The notes below the pieces were generated by a model. The model was not told the origin of the DNA. It searched no databases and worked only from the letters and a program-made list of their open reading frames with translations. Shown piece after piece: positions 1 through 7,755 of a stretch of DNA of 64,000 bases. The number at the start of each line of letters is the position of its first letter. Within the stretch, counting starts at the first letter, position 1. The DNA is from Halosimplex litoreum (GTDB taxonomy: Archaea > Halobacteriota > Halobacteria > Halobacteriales > Haloarculaceae), in contig NZ_CP065856.1 of NCBI RefSeq assembly GCF_016065055.1, positions 248,001 to 312,000 of the forward strand. The letters are read 5' to 3'. The position numbers were made by a program, and so were the translations under genes.

Positions 1-750
1 ACCGTCCAGAGTTCCCTGGCGGAGGTAGCGGGCGCGCCCCTCACCCACGTCGAACTGTCGACCGACCACCCCGCGATGGCGCTGCTCTGTTCGCAGAAAG
101 CCGGCTGGGAACTCAGCGTCGACGGCTTCGAGGGACTGGGCAGCGGCCCCGCTCGCGCCCTCGTGGCCGAGGAGGACGAGTTCGGACGCGTCGGCTACCG
201 CGACGACTTCGAGTTCGCCGTCCTCGCGATCGAGACGGAGACGCTCCCGGACGAGGCCGTGATCGAGCACGTCGCCGAGCGCGCGGGCGTCGCCGAGAGC
301 GGCGTCTTCGCCCAGGCGTTCTCGACGGCCAGCCTCACCGGCAGCGTCGCGATGGCCGCCCGCGCGGCGGAACTGGCGACGTTCCGGCTCTCGGAGCTGG
401 GCTACGACCCGCTCGATATCCTCTCGGTGACGGGGTCGGCGCCCGTGGCGCCCGTCGCCGACGACGAAGAGGAGGCCATCGCCCGGACGAACGACGCGCT
501 GGCCTACGGCGGGCAGGCCCACCTCGTCGTCGACGAGCCGTTCGACCGGTTCGACGAGGTGCCATCGAGTGCGACCGACGAGTACGACACCCCCTTCGCC
601 GAGATCTTCGCCGACGCCGACTGGGACTTCTTCGAGGTGCCCGAGTCCGTGTTCGCGCCCGCGCAGGTGACCATCGACGTGGTCGGCGGCGACACGCACG
701 TCCTCGGCGACGTGAACGACGAGCGCCTCGCCGAAAGCTTCGGTCTCTGA
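1..750 (+). CDS. mch: Methenyltetrahydromethanopterin cyclohydrolase, C-terminal part
   Basis: The open frame runs in from the window edge and ends with TGA at 748-750, giving 249 residues of a protein normally a little over 300 long, so the N-terminus lies outside. The sequence matches the Mch family: a GLGSGPARAL segment, a central Ala-rich helix region, and a late VTGSAPVAPVA stretch. Mch hydrolyses 5,10-methenyl-H4MPT to the formyl form; methanogens use it in C1 reduction, whereas haloarchaea use it for C1 interconversion with folate-like carriers. It is cytoplasmic. The next gene begins one base after the stop, so the two are probably co-transcribed. No internal defect is seen. Confidence 0.93.
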   Translation, partial: TVQSSLAEVAGAPLTHVELSTDHPAMALLCSQKAGWELSVDGFEGLGSGPARALVAEEDEFGRVGYRDDFEFAVLAIETETLPDEAVIEHVAERAGVAESGVFAQAFSTASLTGSVAMAARAAELATFRLSELGYDPLDILSVTGSAPVAPVADDEEEAIARTNDALAYGGQAHLVVDEPFDRFDEVPSSATDEYDTPFAEIFADADWDFFEVPESVFAPAQVTIDVVGGDTHVLGDVNDERLAESFGL

Positions 751-751
751 C

Positions 752-1240
752 GTGCGCTACAAGATCGTGCCCCCGGTTCGGGATCGAGCGTTCCTCGCCG
801 ACGCCCAGCGGGCCGTGCCGCTGGTCCCGGGGACGGTCGAGGACTGCTGTCTCCGGATCGTCGACGAGACGACGGCGCCCTCGCGGGACGCCGCCCGGGA
901 GTATCTGACCTTCCTCGAAGCGCTCGAACTCGTCGCGGAGACCTCGCGCGGGTTCGAGCGACGGCGCGTCGACGCGGCGGAAGCCGACCTCGCCGACGCC
1001 TTCGAGCGCCGCGTGTTCGGCGCGAGCGAGTTGCTCGACGCCCTCCGCGAGGCGGATTCGCTGACCGTCGAGGAGGCGTTCGACGCGCTCCGCGAGCACG
1101 TCCCCCGGTGGGAACGCGACCGACACACCGACTGGGAGGCCGAGTGGCGCGAGCGAACGGAGCGGCTGCTCGACTGGAGCGTGACCCTCGGACTCGCCGT
1201 GAACGACGGCGACCGCTACCGCCCGGCCGAACGCGAGTGA
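752..1240 (+). CDS. Conserved haloarchaeal hypothetical protein downstream of mch
   Basis: A 162-residue protein starting at GTG 752, directly behind the mch stop. It is rich in Arg, Glu and Asp and predicted helical throughout, with no membrane segment, signal or cysteine cluster (only an adjacent Cys pair near residue 33). The N-terminal 60 residues have a small winged-helix-like look (helix-turn-helix spacing around TVEDCCLRIVDETTAP), but no clear domain can be named. The tight spacing suggests a role linked to mch or simple co-transcription. No function is assigned. Confidence 0.7.
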   Translation: MRYKIVPPVRDRAFLADAQRAVPLVPGTVEDCCLRIVDETTAPSRDAAREYLTFLEALELVAETSRGFERRRVDAAEADLADAFERRVFGASELLDALREADSLTVEEAFDALREHVPRWERDRHTDWEAEWRERTERLLDWSVTLGLAVNDGDRYRPAERE

Positions 1241-1258
1241 ACGGCCGAGTCCGTCGAG

Positions 1259-1635
1259 TTACGTGCCGGCGAGCCACTCGCGCGCCTCGGCCACGTCCGC
1301 CGTCAACAGCGGTTCGACCGGTGAATGGCCCCGTCGTCCACCATGTTTTCCACGTCCATTTCTGAGATCACGCTGTCGGGGTGGACCGTCGCTACGTACC
1401 CCATACCCGTCTCGTGCGCTCTCGGCATCCAGTCGGTCTGCATCCGTCGTTGGTCCTCCGCATCGTGTGCGTTGATCCCGCGCGTGTCTACCAGCGCCTT
1501 CGTCGCGTTTCGGCGTCGGATCGCGTCGAGCAGTGCCTCACACCCCTCGCGGAACGGAGCTCCCGACACGTAATTATCCCACGTAAAAACTACCGCCTCG
1601 ATCTCGTCGCCCCACTCGATCGTGAAGTTTTTCAC
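1259..1635 (-). pseudogene. SpoIIAA/STAS-like small protein, frameshifted near its C-terminus
   Basis: The ATG-started frame (1303-1635) gives 110 residues that read well as a haloarchaeal SpoIIAA-like (STAS-fold) protein: an initial strand IEWGDEIEAVVFTW, then KALVDTRGI, then YVATVHPDSVISEMDVENM. It ends abruptly in IHRSNRC. In another frame, sequence immediately downstream continues as VEPLLTADVAEAREWLAGT and stops with TAA at 1259-1261, which is the type of C-terminus these proteins have. A single indel near 1310-1325 would join the two. Either the gene is recently broken or the assembly has an indel; 19 C-terminal residues are lost. The role of such proteins is unknown; STAS folds usually bind partners. 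Confidence 0.65.
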
Positions 1636-1731
1636 CGTTAGTGATGATTTCAGCGACTATCTCTCGACAATTCGGATCATCTCTCGTAAACTGATCTGCT
1701 GTAGTTTCGATTTTGATACTGGAGCTACCGA

Positions 1732-4700
1732 TCACGGTCTGCCGGTCCGAGCCACCTGCGCGGCCGCGGAAACGGGACGATCGGGAGTGGGCGAAGTCCG
1801 CGTCGCCGGATCGGCTGAGGATCCGCCAGAAAGAGCGCCAGCCCCGGATCCACCGGTCGACGCGTTCGAGCCGTCGGTGGCCTCGCCGCGTCCGGTCGCG
1901 TTCCGGTCGATCCGGGTCGCGTTCGCCTCCTGGACGACCGAGAGCGTTGCGTTCGGTCCCACGACGACTCGGTCGGCCGTCAGGTCCTCCGTGACTCGCA
2001 GCGTCGCGCCGGACAGGACCCGCACGGTCTCGGCGGCGGTGAGGTCGCCGTTCACGACGGTCCCGTTACCGGAGACGACGACCGTCCCGTTGGCCTCGAT
2101 CCCGCCGTTGAACCGGGCGTCGCGCGCGACGACGTTGTGCCCGGAGAACGCGCCGTTGACTCGCGAGTCGGTCACCGCGACGGTGCTGTTGTCGCCCGCC
2201 CGGACGCCGGCGTTGCTGTCCCCGGTCGCGAACAGCAGCGCTCCGGCGGCGACGACTCGCCGCCCGTTCGAACGCCCGGCGGTCGCGACGCGGTCGGCCG
2301 TCACCGCCGCCCGGAGGTCCCACCGGACCGACGCCGGCAGCTCTCGGGACCGTTCGGGGAGTCGTTCTGCGACGGCCACCGAGACCGTCGCGGTGTCCGT
2401 GAACCCGTGCGCGTCGGCGACAGTCAGTCGGGGTCGGACCTGCCCGGTCGACTCGTACGTCCGACTCGCCTCCGGGACGGTCGTGACGCGGTCGACGGTT
2501 CCGTCACCGTCGAAGTCCCACCGGTACTCGGAGATCGCGAGGTCGTCGTACGCCCCCGTCGCGTCGAACCGGACCGTCCCGTTGGCGGGTAACAGCGTGC
2601 GGTCGGCCGCCAGCCGGGCCGTCGGGCGCCGACTGTCGACGACGACCGCGTCGGTGGCCGTCGTCTCGACGTAGTTCCCCGCCTCGTCGGTCACCCGGAC
2701 GGCGACGCTGAGCGCGCCGCGGTAGGACCCCTCGGACAGCGTGGCGGCGTACGTGCCGTTACCGCGAGCGTGCAGCGCCACCGAACGCCACTCCGACTGG
2801 TCCGCGAACGGGGTCGACGCGGGCGACCCGGTCGCGGTGCGCTCGGCGACGTACAGCGTCACGTTCGCGACGCCGCTGCCCGCGTCGCGCGCGCCGACGG
2901 TCACGGTGAGGTTCCCGTTGGGAACCACGTTCGTCCGGTCGAGGCCGTCGAAGGTGACGCTCGGTGTCGCCGGCGGGCGGTCGTCGTCGCCCGCGGTCGT
3001 CGCACCGAAGGTCGTCACGGTGTCGTTCGACAGCGGCGACACGTCGTGTCGGTCGTCGACGCGCAGTCGGACGGAGTCGATCCCGTCGCCGCCGAGGGTG
3101 ATCGGCACCTCGATGGCGTTGCGCGTGATCGACCGCGCCCGCTCGCCGTCGATCCAGACCGTGTACTCCTCGGACGGGCGGTCGCTGATGACGTACCCGC
3201 GCGGCGGCTGGCCGACCGTCGGGAAGACGGTGGCGCTGAACCGGTCGGCCGACAGCGACCACGACCGGAGCGTCGACCGGAACGGGTGTTTCTTGACCGC
3301 CGTCTCGACCGTCGAGTCGCCCTCGAAGCGCTGGATCAGTCGCTGGGGAGTGGCCGACCACGAGAGGAAGCCGAAAGACCCGACGGTGAAGGCGTCGTGG
3401 TACTGGGCGAGATCCGGCGAGACGTAGATCCGCTGTGCGAAGCGGTCGCCCAGCTCGCCGGTGACGTACTCCGCCGTCAGCGGCACGTCGTCGAACTCGC
3501 TGGCCGCCAGCGTGGCCGAGTACGTCTCCCCGGGGGCGCCCCTGTAGTAGCGCACCCGCTGCTCGTCGAGTCGGTCGACGTCGACCGCCAGCGCCCGGTC
3601 GCCTTCGACCCGCTCGGAGACGTGTTTCAGGTGGTAGACAGTCGGGGTATCGAACGCCCCGTCGTCGGGTGCGACCGTGAGCACGCGCCGGACCGCCACG
3701 GTCAGCGCGGGCGTCTCGCTGACTCTGACCGCCGGCGACGGCGGCCCGTTGACCACGACCCTCGCGTCGAACGGGCCGCCGTCGACGGTCGCGTTGACCG
3801 CGACCAGCCGCGTCGTCAGGTTTCCGGCCGCCACCGGCAGCGACGCCGGGTCGACGGTCCGGGTGGCCGTCCGTCGCTCGTCGAGAACGAGCCGTCCCCG
3901 CGCGTCGACCTCGGTTGCGTTGGCCGTGATCACCGGGGTCCCGTCGTCGCGACCGGTCGAGACCGCGACGTACCGACCGGGCTCGTCGACCGCGACGGTC
4001 ACCGATCCGCCCGAGAGCTGTCGGGGCCCGTAGACGGTGTCGGTGTCGGTGTTGACCAGCGTGACGGTGTCGCCGGCGACATCGTCGATCCCCCGCTTCG
4101 CGACCGTCACCGTCCGGAGCGGGACGTAGCCGAAGATCACCGTCCGATCCCCCACGGTCAGGCGTCCGGAGTGAGGCGTGTACAGTCGATCGTCCGGCGA
4201 GACGGTGAGCCGGACCGTCGCCGAGTCCCCGGCCGCGAGCCGGAGCCGCGACCGGTTGAGCACGACCGCGTCCGTCGGTCCGCCGCCGATCGGTCGAACC
4301 GTCGCGGAGAGGTTCACCGTTCGCGGGCCCGCGCCGGTGTTCGTGACGGTGACCGTCCGGCCGGTAGGGCGCCCGGCGGGGATCCGCCCGAAGTCGACGG
4401 TCCCGGGCGCGACCACGACGTCGGCCCCCACGGCCGCCGTCACGTTGAGCACGCCGGCACCCTGCGTGTAGATGTCCGCGCCGGCGATCGGGTCCGCGGT
4501 CGCGGTGAGGCCGGCGCGCACGCGGCGCGGTCCCCAGTCGGGATGGGCCGCCCGGACCAGCGCGGCCGCGCCGGACGCCAGCGGGACGGCGAAGGAACTC
4601 CCGTCGCGGGGCGCGTAGCCGCCGTCGGCCGCCGGCGCCTGGACGTCCACGCCCGGGGCGACGAGATCCGGCTTCACGAACTGTCCGTCCGGTGTCGGCC

Positions 4701-5967
4701 CCCGAAGCGAGAACGGCGCGACGCGGTCGTCCCCGTCGCTCGCTCCGACGGTCAGCGCCTCGTCGAGCGTCCCCGGAGATGTGACCGTCCCGTAGCCGCT
4801 CGTCCCGGTCCCGCGGAGATTCCCCGACGCGGCGACGACGAGCGCTCCCGAGCGCGTCGCACGCACGACCGCCTGCCGGAGCGGGTCGCCGGCGCGGTCG
4901 CCGTCCGGCGTCACCCCGAGGCTCATCGAGACGACCTCGACGTCGCGGTCGACCGCGTACCCGATTCCGGCGACGATGTCGGAGACGCGCCCCGACCCGT
5001 CGCTGCCGAGGACGCGAACGTCGAGGATCGACGCGTTCGGCGCGACGCCGACGTAGGTCCCGTTCGAGGCCGTCCCGTCCCCGACGACCAGACCGGCGAC
5101 GGCCGTCCCGTGCCCGAACCGGTCCGCGGTCGTCCCCTCCCCCGTGAAGTCCCGCTCGGCGACCTCGGCCCCGGCGATGTCGGGGTGGGATTCGTCGACA
5201 CCCGTGTCCAGGATCGCCACCGTGACACCGTCGCCCGAGACGCCGTACCGCTCGCGGGCGGCGCCGCTCTCGATGGCCGCCCTGTCGGGCGTGTCGGACA
5301 GTTCGACCGCCGCGTCGTAGTGGACTCGCTCGACCCGGTCGCTGTCCCGCAACCGCTCGTAGATCTCCCCGATCTCCGCTTTCGGGAGCGCCGCGGCGCT
5401 TCCGTTTACCAGCGCGAGCGGACGGCGGTCGGCGCTGTCGAGGTCCACCACCCGTCTGCCGCCGCCGTCGCGTGGCTGTCGGTCCGACCACTCGAGTATC
5501 ACCGGCAGGACCGCCGAGTCGCCGTCCGCTACGCCCTCTTCACGCAGCCGGTCGACGTCGAACAGCGCCCGGTCGAACCGCGTCGTGTTCACGCCCTCCG
5601 GGAAGACGTACGTCCCCGACTCGGTCCGGTGTTTGGTCACGTTCGCGTCGCCCTGGACCCGGTACAGGGTGCCGTTCGTCCCGTTTATCACCGCGACCGT
5701 GTGCCCGGTTATCAGCGTCACGCGCGCGGTCACCTCCGGTCCCGACCCGTTCGTCGGCCCGTCGGCCGCCGTCGAGGGCGGTCCCGCGTCGCTACTCTGC
5801 TTCGCGAGCGCGTCTCCCGTCGGCCCGCTCGCCTCGACCGACGCGGCCGCGCCGCCGACCGCCGCTCCGGTCGCGACCGCGATCACCGCCAGAGCCACTG
5901 CGACGACCGCGACCCCACGAACGCTACTCGCCACGACCGCTCCGGACAGCCGCGAAGTGATCTCCAT
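1732..5967 (-). CDS. Very large secreted subtilisin-like serine protease with PKD and beta-repeat C-terminus
   Basis: This 1411-residue protein begins with a short basic region and a hydrophobic segment (about residues 15-40), a Sec-type signal. An I9-like propeptide region (about 80-220) precedes the S8 domain. The catalytic triad is visible: Asp254 in AILDTGV, His286 in FGHGTAVAG, Ser458 in GSSFAVP, with oxyanion Asn383 in AASGN. The usual GTSMATP motif is altered to GSSFAVP, but the Ser remains. A long beta-rich region with Fn3-like stretches follows, then a PKD domain (about 1115-1204, WDFDGDG), then a bactofilin-like right-handed-helix region (about 1205-1340) and a Ser/Gly/Thr tail. No C-terminal anchor is seen. 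The product probably degrades or matures extracellular protein. Its TATA box lies at about 5995-5999 on the minus strand. Confidence 0.88.
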   Translation of the reverse strand: MEITSRLSGAVVASSVRGVAVVAVALAVIAVATGAAVGGAAASVEASGPTGDALAKQSSDAGPPSTAADGPTNGSGPEVTARVTLITGHTVAVINGTNGTLYRVQGDANVTKHRTESGTYVFPEGVNTTRFDRALFDVDRLREEGVADGDSAVLPVILEWSDRQPRDGGGRRVVDLDSADRRPLALVNGSAAALPKAEIGEIYERLRDSDRVERVHYDAAVELSDTPDRAAIESGAARERYGVSGDGVTVAILDTGVDESHPDIAGAEVAERDFTGEGTTADRFGHGTAVAGLVVGDGTASNGTYVGVAPNASILDVRVLGSDGSGRVSDIVAGIGYAVDRDVEVVSMSLGVTPDGDRAGDPLRQAVVRATRSGALVVAASGNLRGTGTSGYGTVTSPGTLDEALTVGASDGDDRVAPFSLRGPTPDGQFVKPDLVAPGVDVQAPAADGGYAPRDGSSFAVPLASGAAALVRAAHPDWGPRRVRAGLTATADPIAGADIYTQGAGVLNVTAAVGADVVVAPGTVDFGRIPAGRPTGRTVTVTNTGAGPRTVNLSATVRPIGGGPTDAVVLNRSRLRLAAGDSATVRLTVSPDDRLYTPHSGRLTVGDRTVIFGYVPLRTVTVAKRGIDDVAGDTVTLVNTDTDTVYGPRQLSGGSVTVAVDEPGRYVAVSTGRDDGTPVITANATEVDARGRLVLDERRTATRTVDPASLPVAAGNLTTRLVAVNATVDGGPFDARVVVNGPPSPAVRVSETPALTVAVRRVLTVAPDDGAFDTPTVYHLKHVSERVEGDRALAVDVDRLDEQRVRYYRGAPGETYSATLAASEFDDVPLTAEYVTGELGDRFAQRIYVSPDLAQYHDAFTVGSFGFLSWSATPQRLIQRFEGDSTVETAVKKHPFRSTLRSWSLSADRFSATVFPTVGQPPRGYVISDRPSEEYTVWIDGERARSITRNAIEVPITLGGDGIDSVRLRVDDRHDVSPLSNDTVTTFGATTAGDDDRPPATPSVTFDGLDRTNVVPNGNLTVTVGARDAGSGVANVTLYVAERTATGSPASTPFADQSEWRSVALHARGNGTYAATLSEGSYRGALSVAVRVTDEAGNYVETTATDAVVVDSRRPTARLAADRTLLPANGTVRFDATGAYDDLAISEYRWDFDGDGTVDRVTTVPEASRTYESTGQVRPRLTVADAHGFTDTATVSVAVAERLPERSRELPASVRWDLRAAVTADRVATAGRSNGRRVVAAGALLFATGDSNAGVRAGDNSTVAVTDSRVNGAFSGHNVVARDARFNGGIEANGTVVVSGNGTVVNGDLTAAETVRVLSGATLRVTEDLTADRVVVGPNATLSVVQEANATRIDRNATGRGEATDGSNASTGGSGAGALSGGSSADPATRTSPTPDRPVSAAAQVARTGRP

Positions 5968-5992
5968 CTCGTTCCCGGAGTGTTACGTACAG

Positions 5993-6003
5993 CACTAAAG
6001 TAA
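5993..6003 (-). promoter_or_regulatory. TATA box of the subtilase gene
   Basis: Read on the minus strand, a TTACTTTAG sequence is centred about 29 bp before the subtilase ATG, so transcription should start at or near the start codon (leaderless). Confidence 0.45.
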
Positions 6004-6114
6004 TTCGAAAACACATACCACGTTGATACGTATACGATGCAGACAGTCGATCCACGCATCAGGCCGTGTCCGACGGACTCCGGGCTGCGCCCCGCATCAA
6101 CACAAAGTGACTTC

Positions 6115-6122
6115 TTATAAAT
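6115..6122 (+). promoter_or_regulatory. TATA box for the small membrane protein gene
   Basis: TTATAAAT at this position predicts transcription start near 6146, leaving a leader of about 19 nt before the ATG at 6165. Confidence 0.5.
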
Positions 6123-6164
6123 GAATGTTAGAAAACATAGTCGGAGAGTAACACAGACAGATTG

Positions 6165-6368
6165 ATGTCACGTGCGATCGAGCGGTCGACCATGTCGATA
6201 GCGCTCGAGCCCGGCACCTGGGCCTACTTCGCGGTGCTGTTCGTCGGGATCGTCGTCGCGGTGACGCTGGTGAACGTGGTCGCGCTCGACGCGCCGGTTC
6301 CCGGTTCGGTCGTCCGCGGGATCGCGATCGGCGTCGGTGCCGTCGTCGCGAGCTGGTACTTCAGCTAG
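6165..6368 (+). CDS. Small two-helix membrane protein, hypothetical
   Basis: A 67-residue protein when started at ATG 6165 (a TTG lies one codon earlier and a second ATG at 6192). It has two hydrophobic segments, around WAYFAVLFVGIVVAVTLVNVV and VVRGIAIGVGAVVASWYF, joined by a short loop; nothing else is recognisable. A TATA box with correct spacing supports expression. Its 3' end overlaps the 3' end of the convergent membrane-protein gene by 8 bp. It sits between a secreted protease and two membrane or secreted genes, but no function can be given. Confidence 0.6.
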   Translation: MSRAIERSTMSIALEPGTWAYFAVLFVGIVVAVTLVNVVALDAPVPGSVVRGIAIGVGAVVASWYFS

Positions 6369-7602
6369 CTGACCCGGGGCGTCGGCCCCGGGTAGCGTCG
6401 ATCGCCTCCGCGATCGCCTCGGGGTCGGAGACGTGCCCGACGAGGCGGTCGTCGCCCGAGTAACTCTTCAATCGCGCTATCCCGAACCACTCGGGCAACA
6501 GCGAGCGCAGACGGCCGTCGGCGACGGTGAACTCGGAGATATTCCCCCGGGCCACCGCCCACTGCGGTTCGTCGGTGAGTTCGTTGTACTCGACGACGGC
6601 GTCGGGATAGACCCGGTAGACGGTGTAGGCCCCCATGACCCAGCCGGCGACGACCTGCACGGCGGAGCGGAGAGCGACGACGACCGCGACTCCGGCGAGA
6701 GCGCCGACGGCCGGACCGCGCGGAGGCCCCCACACCGCGCCCCCGACGAGCATCCCCGCGAGGCCGCCGAGGAGGACGAGGAAGAGGGTCACGCTGAACA
6801 CGGAGACGAGGACGCCGAACAGCGCCGCGACGACCACGACGGCGCGCCGGTCGGTACGGAACTCCGCTATCGGTTCCCCGTCGGGCGCGTCGACCGGTGA
6901 GTCCTCGCCGACCGTCTCGGCGTCGAACACAGTCGAGTGGACGAATCCGGGGTTCCGGAGTTCGAGCGCGTCGTAGGCGACCTTGGACGCGACGAGCACG
7001 AGTCCGAGGGCGATCCGGGGGAACCCGGTCGCGGTCGCGAGGCCGACGACGAACGGTGCGACGAACGCGAGGACGAACAGCAGCGACAGGTACGTCCGAG
7101 AGACCCCGCCCGTCGCGGCGACCGCTTCGTACTCACCGGTGCGGAGCCAGTCGGCGGTCTCGAACGACTGCTTGAGCAGAATCGCGAGCGCGGCGACGGC
7201 GGTCGACGCCGGCGCCACGACCGGGTCCAGCCACGACACGACCAGCCCCGAAAGCACGAGTCCCCCGAGCGGCCAGAAGGCGGCCCACGGGATCAACCCC
7301 GTCAGGACGTACGGGACGTTCCGCGGATACACCGGCGGGAGCCACCGGGTCGGTCGGAACCCGCCCCGCACGTCCGCGAGCGACGCCAGGGGGACCGGCG
7401 CCCGGAGCGGCCGATACTCGTCGGAGGGCGGCAGTTCCGCGAACAGCCCCTGCAGGGCCTCTCTGAGGACGACGACCCCCGCCTCGAACCAGTAGAGCAA
7501 GAGGAGCAACCGGGGGTTCCAGTCGAAGACGAACAGACCGACGAGAAGCACCACGTTCGAGAGCACCGCCGCGTACAGCGTTCGCCGTGACTCACCCCCC
7601 AT
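6361..7602 (-). CDS. Polytopic membrane protein, DUF6498-like
   Basis: A 413-residue protein with about seven hydrophobic segments: two near the N-terminus (SNVVLLVGLFVFDWNP, LLLLLYWFEAGVVVL), a central group, and a pair around residues 250-320. It ends in a soluble domain of about 80 residues. The NPRLLLLLYWFEAGVVVLRE pattern resembles the haloarchaeal DUF6498 family, whose role is unknown. It lies downstream of the halocin C8-like gene on the same strand with a 153-bp gap and is convergent with the small membrane gene. A role in export of, or immunity to, the neighbour's peptide is possible but unsupported by sequence. Confidence 0.75.
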   Translation of the reverse strand: MGGESRRTLYAAVLSNVVLLVGLFVFDWNPRLLLLLYWFEAGVVVLREALQGLFAELPPSDEYRPLRAPVPLASLADVRGGFRPTRWLPPVYPRNVPYVLTGLIPWAAFWPLGGLVLSGLVVSWLDPVVAPASTAVAALAILLKQSFETADWLRTGEYEAVAATGGVSRTYLSLLFVLAFVAPFVVGLATATGFPRIALGLVLVASKVAYDALELRNPGFVHSTVFDAETVGEDSPVDAPDGEPIAEFRTDRRAVVVVAALFGVLVSVFSVTLFLVLLGGLAGMLVGGAVWGPPRGPAVGALAGVAVVVALRSAVQVVAGWVMGAYTVYRVYPDAVVEYNELTDEPQWAVARGNISEFTVADGRLRSLLPEWFGIARLKSYSGDDRLVGHVSDPEAIAEAIDATRGRRPGSAS

Positions 7603-7755
7603 CGTTCACGATCGGATATAGGTCAGGCACATGTGTATAACTGTCGTTATCATTGCGGGGGAGACCGCCCGTCGAAACCCGATCCGAGCAGCCGCCGCCC
7701 GGCGGTCGACGGGTCGGTACCTCGCCGCGTCGGAGCGGGCGCTATCGGTCGGGCG

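Noticed and set aside
2759-6003. Long open frames on other frames and the opposite strand of the subtilase gene (up to 1077 codons)
   Set aside because: They are Arg/Gly/Pro-rich translations of GC-rich codons, with no domain, and fully overlap a gene with a complete catalytic triad.
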